From: Epilithonimonas xixisoli
GTDB lineage: Bacteria; Bacteroidota; Bacteroidia; Flavobacteriales; Weeksellaceae
DNA: 64,000 nt
NCBI RefSeq assembly: GCF_004365655.1
Contig: NZ_SOEO01000003.1
Location: forward strand, 186,001 to 250,000
Reading direction: 5' to 3'
A program made the translations under genes and the position numbers. This document shows positions 34,235 through 43,018 of the stretch, piece after piece (the stretch's first letter is position 1; every line of letters begins with the position of its first letter). Under the pieces are notes generated by a model. That model ran no database searches and was not told where the DNA came from. It saw only the letters and a program-made list of their open reading frames with translations.

Positions 34235-36172
34235 ATGAATTTCAAACTTCCAACACTCTTTTCCGCTGTTGCGATATTTGCATTTACAACAAATGTGTTC
34301 GCGCAGGAATCGCCAAAGTACAGTTACACTGAAGCTTTTAAACCTTTATTTTATCCTCAAAGCGGAACAGAAACCCGCTCGGCAAGCGGACAACCGGGAC
34401 ACAAATATTGGCAGAACTCGGCAGATTATCAACTCAATGTGAGCCTCGATGAAAATAAAAACGAAATCACGGGAACTGCAGAGATTATTTATACCAACAA
34501 CAGTCCAGATCTGTTAAGTTTTCTTTGGTTGCAATTGGATCAAAATCTATTTGCAAAAGATTCACGCGGCAATGCTTTGATCCCACTTTCCGGAAGTAGA
34601 AATGGAGCGAAAGGTCAAGACTTTGATGGTGGCTACAGAATCAAATCTGTGAAATACGATGGAAAAGATGTCAAATACACCGTTACTGATACCAGAATGC
34701 AAATCGATCTTCCAAATGATCTGAAAGCCAATGGAGGCGTTGCAAAATTGAAAATCGAATATTCTTTCCTTTCCCCGAAATACGGATCTGACAGAATGGG
34801 AATCGAAGATACCAAAAATGGGAAAATCTTTACAATGGCGCAATGGTACCCAAGAATGTGCGTTTATGATGACATTTTGGGATGGAACACAACACCTTAC
34901 TTAGGTGCGTCGGAATTCTTTTTGGAGTATGGAACTTTATCAGCAAACATCACCGTTCCGGCAAATCATTACGTAGTAGCTTCGGGAGAATTGCTTAATG
35001 AAAAAGAAGTTTATTCCAAAGAAGAGATCAGCCGTTGGAATCAGGCAAGAACCAGTGAGAAAACCGTGATGATTCGTCCGGAATCAGAATTGGGTAAAAA
35101 CACCAAGTCGGGTACAAAAACTTGGAAATTCAAAATAGAAAAATCAAGAGACTTTGCTTGGGCTTCATCTACAGCGTTCATCTTGGATGCCGCGAGGATC
35201 AATCTTCCAAGCGGTAAAAAATCTTTGGCAATCTCGGCTTATCCAGTAGAAAGTGCTGGCGAAAAAGCGTGGGGGAGATCTACGGAATATACCAAAGCTT
35301 CCATCGAACATTATTCTGGAAAATGGTTCGAATATCCGTATCCAGCAGCAACAAACGTAGCAGGAAATGAGGGCGGAATGGAATATCCAGGAATTGTCTT
35401 TTGTCATATGAACTCCAAAGGAGAAGGACTTTGGGGCGTTACAGATCACGAATTTGGTCACACTTGGTTTCCGATGATCGTGGGTTCCAACGAAAGACTT
35501 TTTGCTTGGATGGACGAAGGTTTCAATACTTTCATTAATGAACTTTCTACCGAAGCATTCAACAAAGGAGAATACCACCGCAAGCAGAATATTGCACAAA
35601 TGGGAGCTTACGTCCTTAATGATAGTTTTGAGCCAGTGATGGTTGGTCCAGACAATATGAAGGAGAGAAGCATTGGGGTTTTAGCTTATTTCAAACCTGG
35701 ATTGGGACTTGGCGTTTTGAGAGAAAGCGTACTTGGACCAGAGAAATTTGATAAAGCTTTCAAAACTTACATCAACAGATGGGCTTACAAACATCCAACG
35801 CCGTGGGATTTTTTCCATACGATAGAGAATGTTTCCGGAGAGGAGCTCAACTGGTTCTGGAGAGGTTGGTTTATGAACAAATGGAAAATAGACCAAGCCG
35901 TGAAAAACGTAAAACCTGTGAACGGCGATTTCAAAAACGGTGCGCAAATCACGGTAGAAAATCTTGGACAATTGCCAATGCCGACTACGGTGGAAGTGAA
36001 ATTCAAAGATGGAACAACAGAAGTGGTGAAACTTCCAGTGGAGGTTTGGAAACGAAACACAGAATGGACTTTCCAAATAGATTCTACGAAAGAAGTGACT
36101 CAAGTAAAATTGGATCCTCAATCTACAGTTCCAGATGTGAATGCTAAAAATAATGTTTGGCCAGGGAACTAA
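34235..36172 (+). CDS. M1 family metallopeptidase
   Basis: 645 residues with a signal peptide (ending VFAQ). The zinc site is DHEFGHTWF (HExxH) with the third ligand Glu in WMDEGFNTF, 18-25 residues later; the exopeptidase GGMEYPG motif (variant of GAMEN) precedes it. M1 enzymes are aminopeptidases; the signal peptide places this one in the periplasm. The family-typical N-terminal beta-saddle and C-terminal tail are present. The gene ends in a palindromic intergenic region shared with ribB. Confidence 0.9.
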   Translation: MNFKLPTLFSAVAIFAFTTNVFAQESPKYSYTEAFKPLFYPQSGTETRSASGQPGHKYWQNSADYQLNVSLDENKNEITGTAEIIYTNNSPDLLSFLWLQLDQNLFAKDSRGNALIPLSGSRNGAKGQDFDGGYRIKSVKYDGKDVKYTVTDTRMQIDLPNDLKANGGVAKLKIEYSFLSPKYGSDRMGIEDTKNGKIFTMAQWYPRMCVYDDILGWNTTPYLGASEFFLEYGTLSANITVPANHYVVASGELLNEKEVYSKEEISRWNQARTSEKTVMIRPESELGKNTKSGTKTWKFKIEKSRDFAWASSTAFILDAARINLPSGKKSLAISAYPVESAGEKAWGRSTEYTKASIEHYSGKWFEYPYPAATNVAGNEGGMEYPGIVFCHMNSKGEGLWGVTDHEFGHTWFPMIVGSNERLFAWMDEGFNTFINELSTEAFNKGEYHRKQNIAQMGAYVLNDSFEPVMVGPDNMKERSIGVLAYFKPGLGLGVLRESVLGPEKFDKAFKTYINRWAYKHPTPWDFFHTIENVSGEELNWFWRGWFMNKWKIDQAVKNVKPVNGDFKNGAQITVENLGQLPMPTTVEVKFKDGTTEVVKLPVEVWKRNTEWTFQIDSTKEVTQVKLDPQSTVPDVNAKNNVWPGN

Positions 36173-36290
36173 GACTGATAGACAATAGACGAATAGATAA
36201 TAGACAAAAAAGCGTTCCAATTGGAGCGCTTTTTTATGTTATATAATAATGATAAAAGTCTATCATCTATTCGTCTATTGTCTCTTAGTC
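36173..36290. repeat. 33-bp inverted heptanucleotide arms bracketing a terminator
   Basis: The left arm (36173-36205) and right arm (36258-36290) are reverse complements at 30 of 33 positions; each consists of steps such as AGACAAT AGACGAA TAGATAA. Between them is a GC-rich hairpin with A-run and T-run (36207-36236, AAGCG...CGCTT), a bidirectional terminator. The complex exactly fills the gap from the M1 peptidase stop to the ribB stop. Confidence 0.9.
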
Positions 36291-37411
36291 TATAAAGCCA
36301 CCATCTCCGTCACTTCAACATCATAACCAGAAATAATTGGTTTGATGCTAGGATTCTGTGTGATCACTTTAAATTTATTAATACCCAGATCCTTCAATAT
36401 CTGCGTTCCAATTCCATAATCGCGGAAGTTTGGGGCAATGGTAGGAAGTTCGCTCGTTCCATCCTGATAATTCAGGAAATGCTGAAGTTTACTCAATGTA
36501 TTTTCTTTGTTCGAAACATTATTAATGAAAACCACCGCACCTTTTCCTTCAGAATTGATGAGATCCACAACACGTTGCATCAACGGATGTTCGCCATTAG
36601 AAAGTCTGCTCAAAACATCGAAATAAGAACTCGAAGATTGAACTCTCACAAGCACGGATTCGTCTGGCGTCCAAGTTCCCGTCGTCAAAGCAAAATGAAT
36701 CTGCTCCGTCGGCTTTTCCTCAAAAACATAAAACTTGAAATCCCCGAAATGTGTCTTTATATCACGCTCCTCGATTCTTTCTACAAGGTCGCCCTGTCTC
36801 AGTCTGTAGTGGATGAGGTCTTCTATGGAAACGACTTTTAGGTTGTGTTTCTTTCCGAATTCCAAAAGATCTGGAAGCCTCGCCATATCGCCATCGTCTT
36901 TCATAATTTCACAGATTACGCCACCTTCTTTTAGTCCGGCTAATCTTGTCAAATCAATGGCAGCTTCTGTATGTCCTGCTCTTTTTAAAACACCGCCTTC
37001 TTTTGCACGAAGTGGGAAGATGTGTCCAGGTCTCATCAGATCGCCAGGTTTGGTGTTCTGATCCATAATGGCCAAGATCGTTTTTGCACGGTCACCGGCA
37101 GAGATTCCGGTTGTAGCACCTTTTCCAAGCAAATCCACAGAAACCGTAAACGCCGTTTCTTTCGGATCCGTAGAATTGGCAACCATCGAGTTAAGTTCCA
37201 GTTCGTCACATCTCTTTTCGGTCAGCGGCATACAGATCAAACCTCTTGCGTGGATCGTCATAAAGTTGATGATCTCCGTCGTGGTCAGTTCTGCAGCAGC
37301 AAGAAGGTCGCCTTCGTTCTCACGATCCTCGTCATCTACCACGATGATCATTTTCCCGTTTTTGAGGTCTTCTATGGCTTCCGCTATCGTATTAAGTTGG
37401 ATCTTATCCAT
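36290..37411 (-). CDS. ribB: 3,4-dihydroxy-2-butanone-4-phosphate synthase with degenerate GTP cyclohydrolase II domain
   Basis: About 373 residues in the RibBA layout. The N-terminal RibB domain is intact (DDEDRENEGD, HARGLICMPL, GHTEAAIDLTRLAG). The C-terminal half resembles RibA but the zinc-binding segment that normally reads SECLTGDVF...CDC reads QSSSSYFDVLSRLSNGE here, with no cysteine. GTP cyclohydrolase activity is therefore unlikely; the stand-alone ribA at 20010 supplies it. The situation parallels the RibBX variants described in Proteobacteria. ATG at 37411 (MDKIQLNTI) starts the conserved domain. Confidence 0.9.
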   Translation of the reverse strand: MDKIQLNTIAEAIEDLKNGKMIIVVDDEDRENEGDLLAAAELTTTEIINFMTIHARGLICMPLTEKRCDELELNSMVANSTDPKETAFTVSVDLLGKGATTGISAGDRAKTILAIMDQNTKPGDLMRPGHIFPLRAKEGGVLKRAGHTEAAIDLTRLAGLKEGGVICEIMKDDGDMARLPDLLEFGKKHNLKVVSIEDLIHYRLRQGDLVERIEERDIKTHFGDFKFYVFEEKPTEQIHFALTTGTWTPDESVLVRVQSSSSYFDVLSRLSNGEHPLMQRVVDLINSEGKGAVVFINNVSNKENTLSKLQHFLNYQDGTSELPTIAPNFRDYGIGTQILKDLGINKFKVITQNPSIKPIISGYDVEVTEMVAL

Positions 37412-37503
37412 TGTACTAAAATTTTTTTGCAAAGATACTTATTTAGAACCTAAATAAAGATTGTAAAAATCGATTAAAGATATGCAAAACCTGTATATTT
37501 TTG

Positions 37504-37593
37504 AGGAGCCGGGAACCTGCTGTCCATTGCAATTCCTCGCGCCAGGCTTTGTCCATCGCTTGCTGTGGGATTTCCATTACCATCAGGGCTAGG
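37504..37593 (+). repeat. Dispersed AGGAGC element, copy 3
   Basis: AGGAGCCGGGAACCTGCTGTC at the start (trimmed), then CCATTGCAATTCCTCGCGCC, and CATCAGGGCTAGG at the end, 90 bases. Very close to copy 4 at 51540. It sits in the gap between ribB and tRNA-Cys. Confidence 0.85.
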
Positions 37594-37663
37594 AGACGTT
37601 TGGCCTATCAATCAACATTTTACAAAGGCTAAAAAAAAATTTTGAAATAAAGGGCCATTAAAA

Positions 37664-37693
37664 TTTGAAATTAGAAAAATTTCATTAAATTTG
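37664..37693 (+). promoter_or_regulatory. Promoter of tRNA-Cys
   Basis: TTTG at 37664-37667, an 18-base spacer and TAAATTTG at 37686-37693 match the flavobacterial consensus. The predicted start is a few bases before the tRNA at 37708. Confidence 0.75.
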
Positions 37694-37707
37694 CACTCCA
37701 ACAAAAT

Positions 37708-37778
37708 GGTGCTTTGGCCGAGCGGCTAGGCAGTGGTCTGCAACACCATCTACAGCGGTTCGAATCCGCTAGGCACCT
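37708..37778 (+). tRNA. tRNA-Cys (anticodon GCA)
   Basis: 71 bases fold into a full cloverleaf: acceptor GGTGCTT pairs with AGGCACC, the anticodon stem TGGT/ACCA encloses CTGCAAC with anticodon GCA, and the T arm GCGGTTCGAATCCGC is standard. The discriminator base is T and CCA is not encoded. Its 3' end is the integration site of the element that follows. Confidence 0.95.
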
Positions 37779-37825
37779 CACTGGTAAACCCTAATTCATT
37801 TATTATCAATGTTTTAGGGTTTTTT
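37767..37825 (+). repeat. Left attachment repeat (attL)
   Basis: 59 bases that begin CGCTAGGCACCTCA (3' end of the tRNA), continue TGGTAAACCCTAATTCA and end TTTTAGGGTTTTTT. They match 45174-45232 at all but three positions. The repeat includes the AAACCCTAA/TTTAGGGTTT terminator of the tRNA. Confidence 0.93.
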
Positions 37826-37835
37826 GTTTGCTGAT

Positions 37836-37857
37836 AATTCCAACCAAATTCCAACCA
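37836..37857 (+). repeat. Left arm-type repeat pair
   Basis: Two direct copies of AATTCCAACCA, 11 bases apart, just inside attL. The same pair occurs at 45035-45055 near the integrase. Such paired sites near both ends are typical for integrase arm binding. Confidence 0.7.
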
Positions 37858-38001
37858 TTTGAAAAAAGTGTGTTTTATTTCTTTTTTATGGACTCCGAAA
37901 ATTCCGAAACATATTGAAACATTATTACATCAGTTAATTGTTAGATTTGTCTAACTTTTTATATTTTACTCACGGGTGTACAGATAGTGGAATATAGATA
38001 A

Positions 38002-38595
38002 TTACATCAAAAAAGACCGTTCAAAATCTTCAATACTTGTATTTTCTTTTTGTCCTATCAGTTTCATTAACTTCAAATATCTTTTTGTTGGTTTTCCGTT
38101 GTAATGTGTTTTAAAATGTTTGCTGTACAATTGTTGATAAACCTCATCATTTAGCATAATTCCAAACATTTTGCTCCATTCTCGCATTTTCTTAGATTCT
38201 AATTGTTTTTCGTACATTAAATTTGGATTGGCGGAACGGTGTACAAAATAACCATTTATCAAATGTAGTTTTCTGCAAACTCTTCCTGTCTTTGGACAAA
38301 CAAAAAACCATATTTTGCCTTTTCCTAAATTGGATGGCTTTGTTATAAGTAGGGCGGTGTAGTTGATTTTATCTACATCTCTATATGTGTAATCAAATGT
38401 AATTATGCCGTTATTTTGTTCTGTTTTAATCGAGACAGATATTGAACCGTTATTTTGATTAGTACTTTGGTTTGTCCAATTAATAGATGTACTAATGAAA
38501 CTATCTGGATTTAATATTTTCATTCGTTTAAGGTCTGTAATTGAAATCATTTTTAATCTTTCAATCTCTGTTGGATAGGTGGCGTATTTTCCCAT
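38002..38595 (-). CDS. Island protein of unknown function
   Basis: 197 residues, no signal peptide or membrane segment. The most conserved-looking part is FVCPKTGRVCRKLHLINGYF, a CPxxGxxC pattern with a nearby His that resembles a zinc-ribbon-like segment found in many small mobile-element proteins of unknown role. No family assigned. It is the leftmost gene of the element and reads toward attL. Confidence 0.55.
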   Translation of the reverse strand: MGKYATYPTEIERLKMISITDLKRMKILNPDSFISTSINWTNQSTNQNNGSISVSIKTEQNNGIITFDYTYRDVDKINYTALLITKPSNLGKGKIWFFVCPKTGRVCRKLHLINGYFVHRSANPNLMYEKQLESKKMREWSKMFGIMLNDEVYQQLYSKHFKTHYNGKPTKRYLKLMKLIGQKENTSIEDFERSFLM

Positions 38596-38729
38596 AATTG
38601 GAACTGTTTTAAACCTAAATTATTAGGGAACTTGAAAATAGATTCAATTTGATTATAAGTTAGGAAATTAATTAAAAAAGAAATTTAACTGTTTAGATAA
38701 TCTTAGTATTTTTGAAAAAACTTTACACT

Positions 38730-39260
38730 ATGAAAAAAATACTTTACTTTTTATTGCTCTGTTCTTCATTTGTTTTCTCTCAAGAGCAATTATCTTTTGA
38801 AAAGATTGTTGTTGTTGATTCTACAATTACCAAAGAACAACTTTTCAATCGAGTTAACAATAAACTAATTTTAATATTTGGTAGTAACTTTAAGTTTGAA
38901 AGAGATGTTGTTATATCTGATAAATCGCAAGGTATTATTAAGGTTAAATTTTCAAAACCATATCCTGAGGAGGGTTTCAATAGTTTTGCTGGTGGTTACG
39001 TGGAATTTTTTATGACGTTTTTATTCAAAGATGGCAGATCTAAAATATCTTTAACAGACTTTAGGCATAGTAGTAATGCCAGTATGGGTGTAGTATTAAA
39101 CACCGATTTATATCCCTACAATAATTATAAAATGTTTAAAAAAACTGCAGATAAGAATTGGTTAAAGTTGCGAAAATTTATTGATAGTTATCAAACTGAG
39201 TTATTTCAAATCGGTGAAAATTTGGTGAAAAAACCTGCTGAAACAGAGTCTAATTGGTAA
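38730..39260 (+). CDS. DUF4468-like exported protein
   Basis: About 176 residues. A cleavable signal peptide (MKKILYFLLLCSSFVFSQ) precedes a beta-rich domain typical of DUF4468 (SKGI-type strand IKVKFSKPY, a long Phe-rich segment and a C-terminal helix). DUF4468 has a TBP-like fold and no known function. TATTTTTG at 38707-38714 is a possible -7 box. It is the only plus-strand gene of the element, so may be a cargo gene. Confidence 0.65.
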   Translation: MKKILYFLLLCSSFVFSQEQLSFEKIVVVDSTITKEQLFNRVNNKLILIFGSNFKFERDVVISDKSQGIIKVKFSKPYPEEGFNSFAGGYVEFFMTFLFKDGRSKISLTDFRHSSNASMGVVLNTDLYPYNNYKMFKKTADKNWLKLRKFIDSYQTELFQIGENLVKKPAETESNW

Positions 39261-39356
39261 AATCTTTAAAATATCTACCTATCTGTTCGTGCGTATAAAT
39301 TGACAAGTTAATTATTGGTTTTTTATCTAATTTTTAAATACTAATATTGCTAACCG

Positions 39357-40664
39357 TCAATTAAAATCGATTTCCATCTGTAAGTCATTATAATTCCTTT
39401 TATCAAATCTCTTTCGGCTGTGTTTTGGGTTGTGTATTGGGTTCGTTTTTGTGTTTCTAATGTTGTGAGCGATGTAATAAATTTGGCTGTCTGTATCTCG
39501 AATTTTCATCTTCTCAGACAAAAATCTATTTTCGAGGTCTTTGTAAATATTAGGTTCAAATTCTTTGTAATATTTCAAACCTCCAAAACACAAAAATTTA
39601 CTCCCTTTTCTCTGCATAGAAATATCCAATTCAGTCACTAAACAAACTCTGTTATTTTCGTTAGGTGGTGCATATTCCAAGTTTATCAGTTGGATGGGTG
39701 TTTGTGGTAAAACTTCTTTTCTCGTGTTAATAGGGTTTCCCTGTGTGGAATTTGCACCACTTTGGTAAGAATTGAGTTTGTCAATAATTTGTAGTTTGAT
39801 GAGGTTGTGCAGATTGTTTTTCCCTTTCAGTAATCTGTAATATTTTTCTTTGTACCGATTGAATTTATTTCGGTTTGAATCATTCTTTAAATCATCCCAA
39901 AAATCAATTTTATTTCCATTTCTGATAAATTGTACCTCATCGGTTTTTAAGTTGCTGAAATCAGGCGTTTGATTGATTAATAGAACATCTTCCCATTCGT
40001 CTAATATTGTTTGAGTGAGTATGTTGTAAATGTCAAGTTTTGTCAAGTCGTCTGCATTCCAGATTCCATAATTTTTAATATTCTTTGCCTCTTTACTCTT
40101 CACTTCAAAACGGAAAGTATTTGGATTGATACCATACTGTGGGAACTCTAAAAACTGCAATCCTTTGGCGTACGCCTTTATTTGTTTGTAATTGGTTGCA
40201 TCTGTTTTTTTGAAATAGGGAAACGCCCCAGTTTTGAAAGGTGTTTTTTTGCAGAAATACAATCCATCAATCAAATTTTTAATATCAGTTTCGGGAATGA
40301 TATTTAAACCAAATTCAATATTCACTACTTTCAGCTCGTTGTATTCTTGTTGTTCTATTCCCAAATAGTTCAGAATCTCAATAATTGTTTTAATGCTATT
40401 TTCGGGCGTGAAATCGTTGCCGTTGTGCTGGTATTGGTTAAAATGATAATGTGGACTTACATTAATCTCCAAATGTCCATAACCAATTACATTTCCGTTC
40501 TCTACTGCCTTGCGAAAATCCAAACTCAATTTTACTCCGTGCGTTCTATGTTTCAAAGAATGATAATAGTTTGTTTTTGGTCTGCATACTACAAAATCAG
40601 GATGCAATAACATCCTGTTTATTATCTCAATATCTGTAACGGAAAACTTTGTATTGTCTAACAT
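39357..40664 (-). CDS. Possible replication initiation protein of the element
   Basis: 435 residues. N-terminal region with HPDFVVCRPKTNYYHSLKH and HLEINVSPHYHFN, then VVNIEFGLNIIPETDIKNLI, a pattern I associate with plasmid/phage replication proteins of the gene-II or Rep family in Bacteroidetes. Neither a catalytic Tyr motif nor a clear HUH can be fixed by eye, so the call is tentative. It lies just downstream of the small gene and excisionase, in the same orientation. Confidence 0.45.
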   Translation of the reverse strand: MLDNTKFSVTDIEIINRMLLHPDFVVCRPKTNYYHSLKHRTHGVKLSLDFRKAVENGNVIGYGHLEINVSPHYHFNQYQHNGNDFTPENSIKTIIEILNYLGIEQQEYNELKVVNIEFGLNIIPETDIKNLIDGLYFCKKTPFKTGAFPYFKKTDATNYKQIKAYAKGLQFLEFPQYGINPNTFRFEVKSKEAKNIKNYGIWNADDLTKLDIYNILTQTILDEWEDVLLINQTPDFSNLKTDEVQFIRNGNKIDFWDDLKNDSNRNKFNRYKEKYYRLLKGKNNLHNLIKLQIIDKLNSYQSGANSTQGNPINTRKEVLPQTPIQLINLEYAPPNENNRVCLVTELDISMQRKGSKFLCFGGLKYYKEFEPNIYKDLENRFLSEKMKIRDTDSQIYYIAHNIRNTKTNPIHNPKHSRKRFDKRNYNDLQMEIDFN

Positions 40665-40729
40665 TTGCCTATATTTGCTCTGTTGTAATGGTTGCCACTA
40701 TTACACATTTGAACAATTAGGGAGCGGTT

Positions 40730-41170
40730 TTAATCGTTCCCTTTTTCGTTCATATCGTTTAACATTACTTTGATGATTTCCTTTACTATTATCGTGCGGT
40801 CTGCTATGATGAATGGATAGAACTGCGGACAAATGCGGATATAAATTGTTTCCCAATCTTCGGGGATGAATGCGACAAACAGAGATTTTTTTTCCTTTAC
40901 TTGTAAATCTGCATAGTAAAATCCCTTTGTTCCTGCTGGGCGTAATCCTGTAATGGTGCATTTGCTCCAGTTGGATGTATCTCGAATTTTTAAAAAGTTG
41001 TCCGCTCCTATGGTAGAATTATGACCGTTGTTTTTCTCGGTGCGTATCAGTTCGGAAAATGCTATCTTTTCGTAATTGGATAGTCTGTATTGCCTGAATG
41101 TTTTTTTAACCTCATCTAGGGTGTAGAACATCGGATAATGGTCGGGTGTGTAAGTGGTTGCCGTTTTCAT
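40730..41170 (-). CDS. Unknown island protein
   Basis: 146 residues, no signal. Mixed alpha/beta with SNYEKIAFSELIRTEKNNGHN and FVAFIPEDWETIYIRICPQF. It stops 65 bases before the replication-like gene and begins one base after the excisionase stop, so these three form an operon. No family recognised. Confidence 0.55.
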   Translation of the reverse strand: MKTATTYTPDHYPMFYTLDEVKKTFRQYRLSNYEKIAFSELIRTEKNNGHNSTIGADNFLKIRDTSNWSKCTITGLRPAGTKGFYYADLQVKEKKSLFVAFIPEDWETIYIRICPQFYPFIIADRTIIVKEIIKVMLNDMNEKGND

Positions 41171-41171
41171 A

Positions 41172-41456
41172 TTAACTCAATTTGTTTTGGTTAATAATCT
41201 GCTCCACTTCGTTGCGTTTGAAGTACACACGGTTGCCAAATCCATAACTCGGAATCATTTTTTCCTTGCGCCATCTGTGAAGTGTGGATAGGTCGATTTT
41301 GAGAAGTTTGCAGACTTCGGAACGTGTGAGGTATTCCGTTGGTTGGATGGGTTGGAATTGGGCGGAAAGTTGCGCCTTCAATTCAGGTATCAAAGAATTT
41401 TTTAATTCTGTGATGAGGTCGGTCGGGTTTGTGCCGATAAATTGGATTGTACTCAT
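41172..41456 (-). CDS. Excisionase-like helix-turn-helix protein
   Basis: 94 residues from the ATG at 41456. The C-terminal part is a MerR-like winged HTH: LTRSEVCKLLKIDLSTLHRW, then KMIPSYGFGNRVYFKRNEVE. Such proteins in Bacteroidetes elements are recombination directionality factors that favour excision, or regulators. It leads the operon with the unknown protein and the replication-like gene. Confidence 0.8.
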   Translation of the reverse strand: MSTIQFIGTNPTDLITELKNSLIPELKAQLSAQFQPIQPTEYLTRSEVCKLLKIDLSTLHRWRKEKMIPSYGFGNRVYFKRNEVEQIINQNKLS

Positions 41457-41560
41457 TTGCAATATCTTTTGTTTGTTATTGATATTGCAAAGGTGGGAAT
41501 GAGTTGTTCGGCTAATATTCCGCAGATATTAGTTTTTTATTCGGATACTACGGAATAAGT

Positions 41561-42700
41561 TTATTTTTTGGAATTGTTGTAATTGAGTGCGAGGTTTTCG
41601 AGTTGCGTTAAATGTTTTTGTGTACCCATTGATATTTCACGGTTGAGGTAATCAAAATTAAACAAGTCTTTTATCAGATTCTTATACGCTCTATGTTCAA
41701 TGTTGTAATCTCTTCCCTCGTTTAGAAATCTATAAATTTGATTGTATTTTGTAAGTTCATTAAATCTTATACCTGATGAAGTAAAATTATCTGAAAGATA
41801 TTTTAATAAATCAATATCAATTTGGTTTTGTTTGAGCGCAGAATTTTTGTTTTGAGTAATTTCGCCAGTATCTACAATTTTATTTATTATTTTTTCGGGT
41901 GTGTTTATTTTTTTATTTATTAGATTCTTTAAACTGTATAAGTTATAAAACTCAAAAGGAAAAAGTAATTCTTCCTTATTCAGAATTTTAGCGTCACCAA
42001 CAATTCCGTTTGGCGTTATCTTGTGATAAGGAATTTCAAGACCTTTATTATTTCTTTCTTCAATTGCATTATCAATATCTTCGGGGGTAAATTCTGATTC
42101 CTTTTCGTCACGTTCTACAAATAGATAATAATCTAAATCATATAGAATTGACCGTAAAATATCAATGTCAAAATTGTGAGATAGTTCCTTTAATTTCATC
42201 AAAATATCAGTACGTCCAAAATCTTCATCCTTTACTTTATCAAAGAAATCATAAATTGTTTGCGTCTTTACGTGCAAAGCTTCATAATTCTTAGTGATAT
42301 TATGTTCAATTTCAATATTTTGAGTTTGATTGGTGTTGTTTTGAAATTTAAATAAATTAATTTTCTCCCTATCAGTTTCATTCTCTAAAAATTCTATGAT
42401 TTTATCTAATTCCAGAATCTTCGAAAATGTGTTTAAGTGCAAAATCATAAGTGCTGATTTATCAAACTCACTTCCATCTAGTTCATAATTTTCTAATGCT
42501 GTATCTTTACATAATATTCTAAATAAATCATTAAATACCTCTTCGTTAGGCGAACTAATAAATTCCTTAAATTCTTTGTAGATTTTAAGTTGCTGGTTAC
42601 TGTACCACAATAATGTCCCTCTACTAGATTGTACATTTTCAAAATCAATTAAATAATTCTCTTTAAAATCCGTGTAGTACAGATATTTCGGTATCTCCAT
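41561..42700 (-). CDS. Unknown 379-residue island protein
   Basis: All soluble, Asn/Lys/Glu-rich, no signal or membrane segment. N-terminal part has an FKENYLIDFENVQSSRGTLL segment; the C-terminal part (about 290-379) is helical. No domain recognised. Starts at ATG 42700 and ends about 100 bases before the excisionase start. Its position between toxin-antitoxin genes and the excisionase is where satellite and island cargo genes often lie, so a defence or regulation role is possible but unsupported. Confidence 0.5.
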   Translation of the reverse strand: MEIPKYLYYTDFKENYLIDFENVQSSRGTLLWYSNQQLKIYKEFKEFISSPNEEVFNDLFRILCKDTALENYELDGSEFDKSALMILHLNTFSKILELDKIIEFLENETDREKINLFKFQNNTNQTQNIEIEHNITKNYEALHVKTQTIYDFFDKVKDEDFGRTDILMKLKELSHNFDIDILRSILYDLDYYLFVERDEKESEFTPEDIDNAIEERNNKGLEIPYHKITPNGIVGDAKILNKEELLFPFEFYNLYSLKNLINKKINTPEKIINKIVDTGEITQNKNSALKQNQIDIDLLKYLSDNFTSSGIRFNELTKYNQIYRFLNEGRDYNIEHRAYKNLIKDLFNFDYLNREISMGTQKHLTQLENLALNYNNSKK

Positions 42701-42733
42701 ATTTTGAACATTTGTAAGTGGTTGCCTTTTTGG

Positions 42734-43009
42734 TTAATTTCTTTGAAACATTGAGTTGTGAAACATAAAAATATTTTCCAACCATCTGATATAAACTTGT
42801 TTTTGTGTACTTATTGGCTGTTGTAATAAATTCGAAAATGGACGTTTCCAACTTTCCAAATATCCTATTTTAAACGGAATGTCAGTATTAACAATTATTT
42901 CAAAATCTACATCATCCATTTGTTTTATTTCTTTTTCTATTCTCTCAAATTTCCTTTGATATTCATAGGGAGTATATTTTCGGTAAACGTCAGGGATAAC
43001 TTTTTCCAT
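42734..43009 (-). CDS. Small unknown island protein
   Basis: 91 residues beginning MEKVIPDVYRKYTPYEYQRK, with a helical N-terminus and an aromatic C-terminal segment. A second frame across its 3' end is also open (42663-42851), so a frameshift or a different gene boundary is possible. It starts nine bases after the stop of the HTH antitoxin. Confidence 0.45.
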   Translation of the reverse strand: MEKVIPDVYRKYTPYEYQRKFERIEKEIKQMDDVDFEIIVNTDIPFKIGYLESWKRPFSNLLQQPISTQKQVYIRWLENIFMFHNSMFQRN

Positions 43010-43018
43010 AATTTTACT

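Noticed and set aside
37780-37826. Separate RNA gene or riboswitch after tRNA-Cys
   Set aside because: The AAACCCTAA...TTTAGGGTTT hairpin with T-run is simply the tRNA terminator, duplicated in attR.
42663-42851. Minus-strand frame of 62 residues overlapping the end of the small island gene
   Set aside because: It reads through the start of the 379-residue gene in another frame; kept only as a possible sign of a frameshift.
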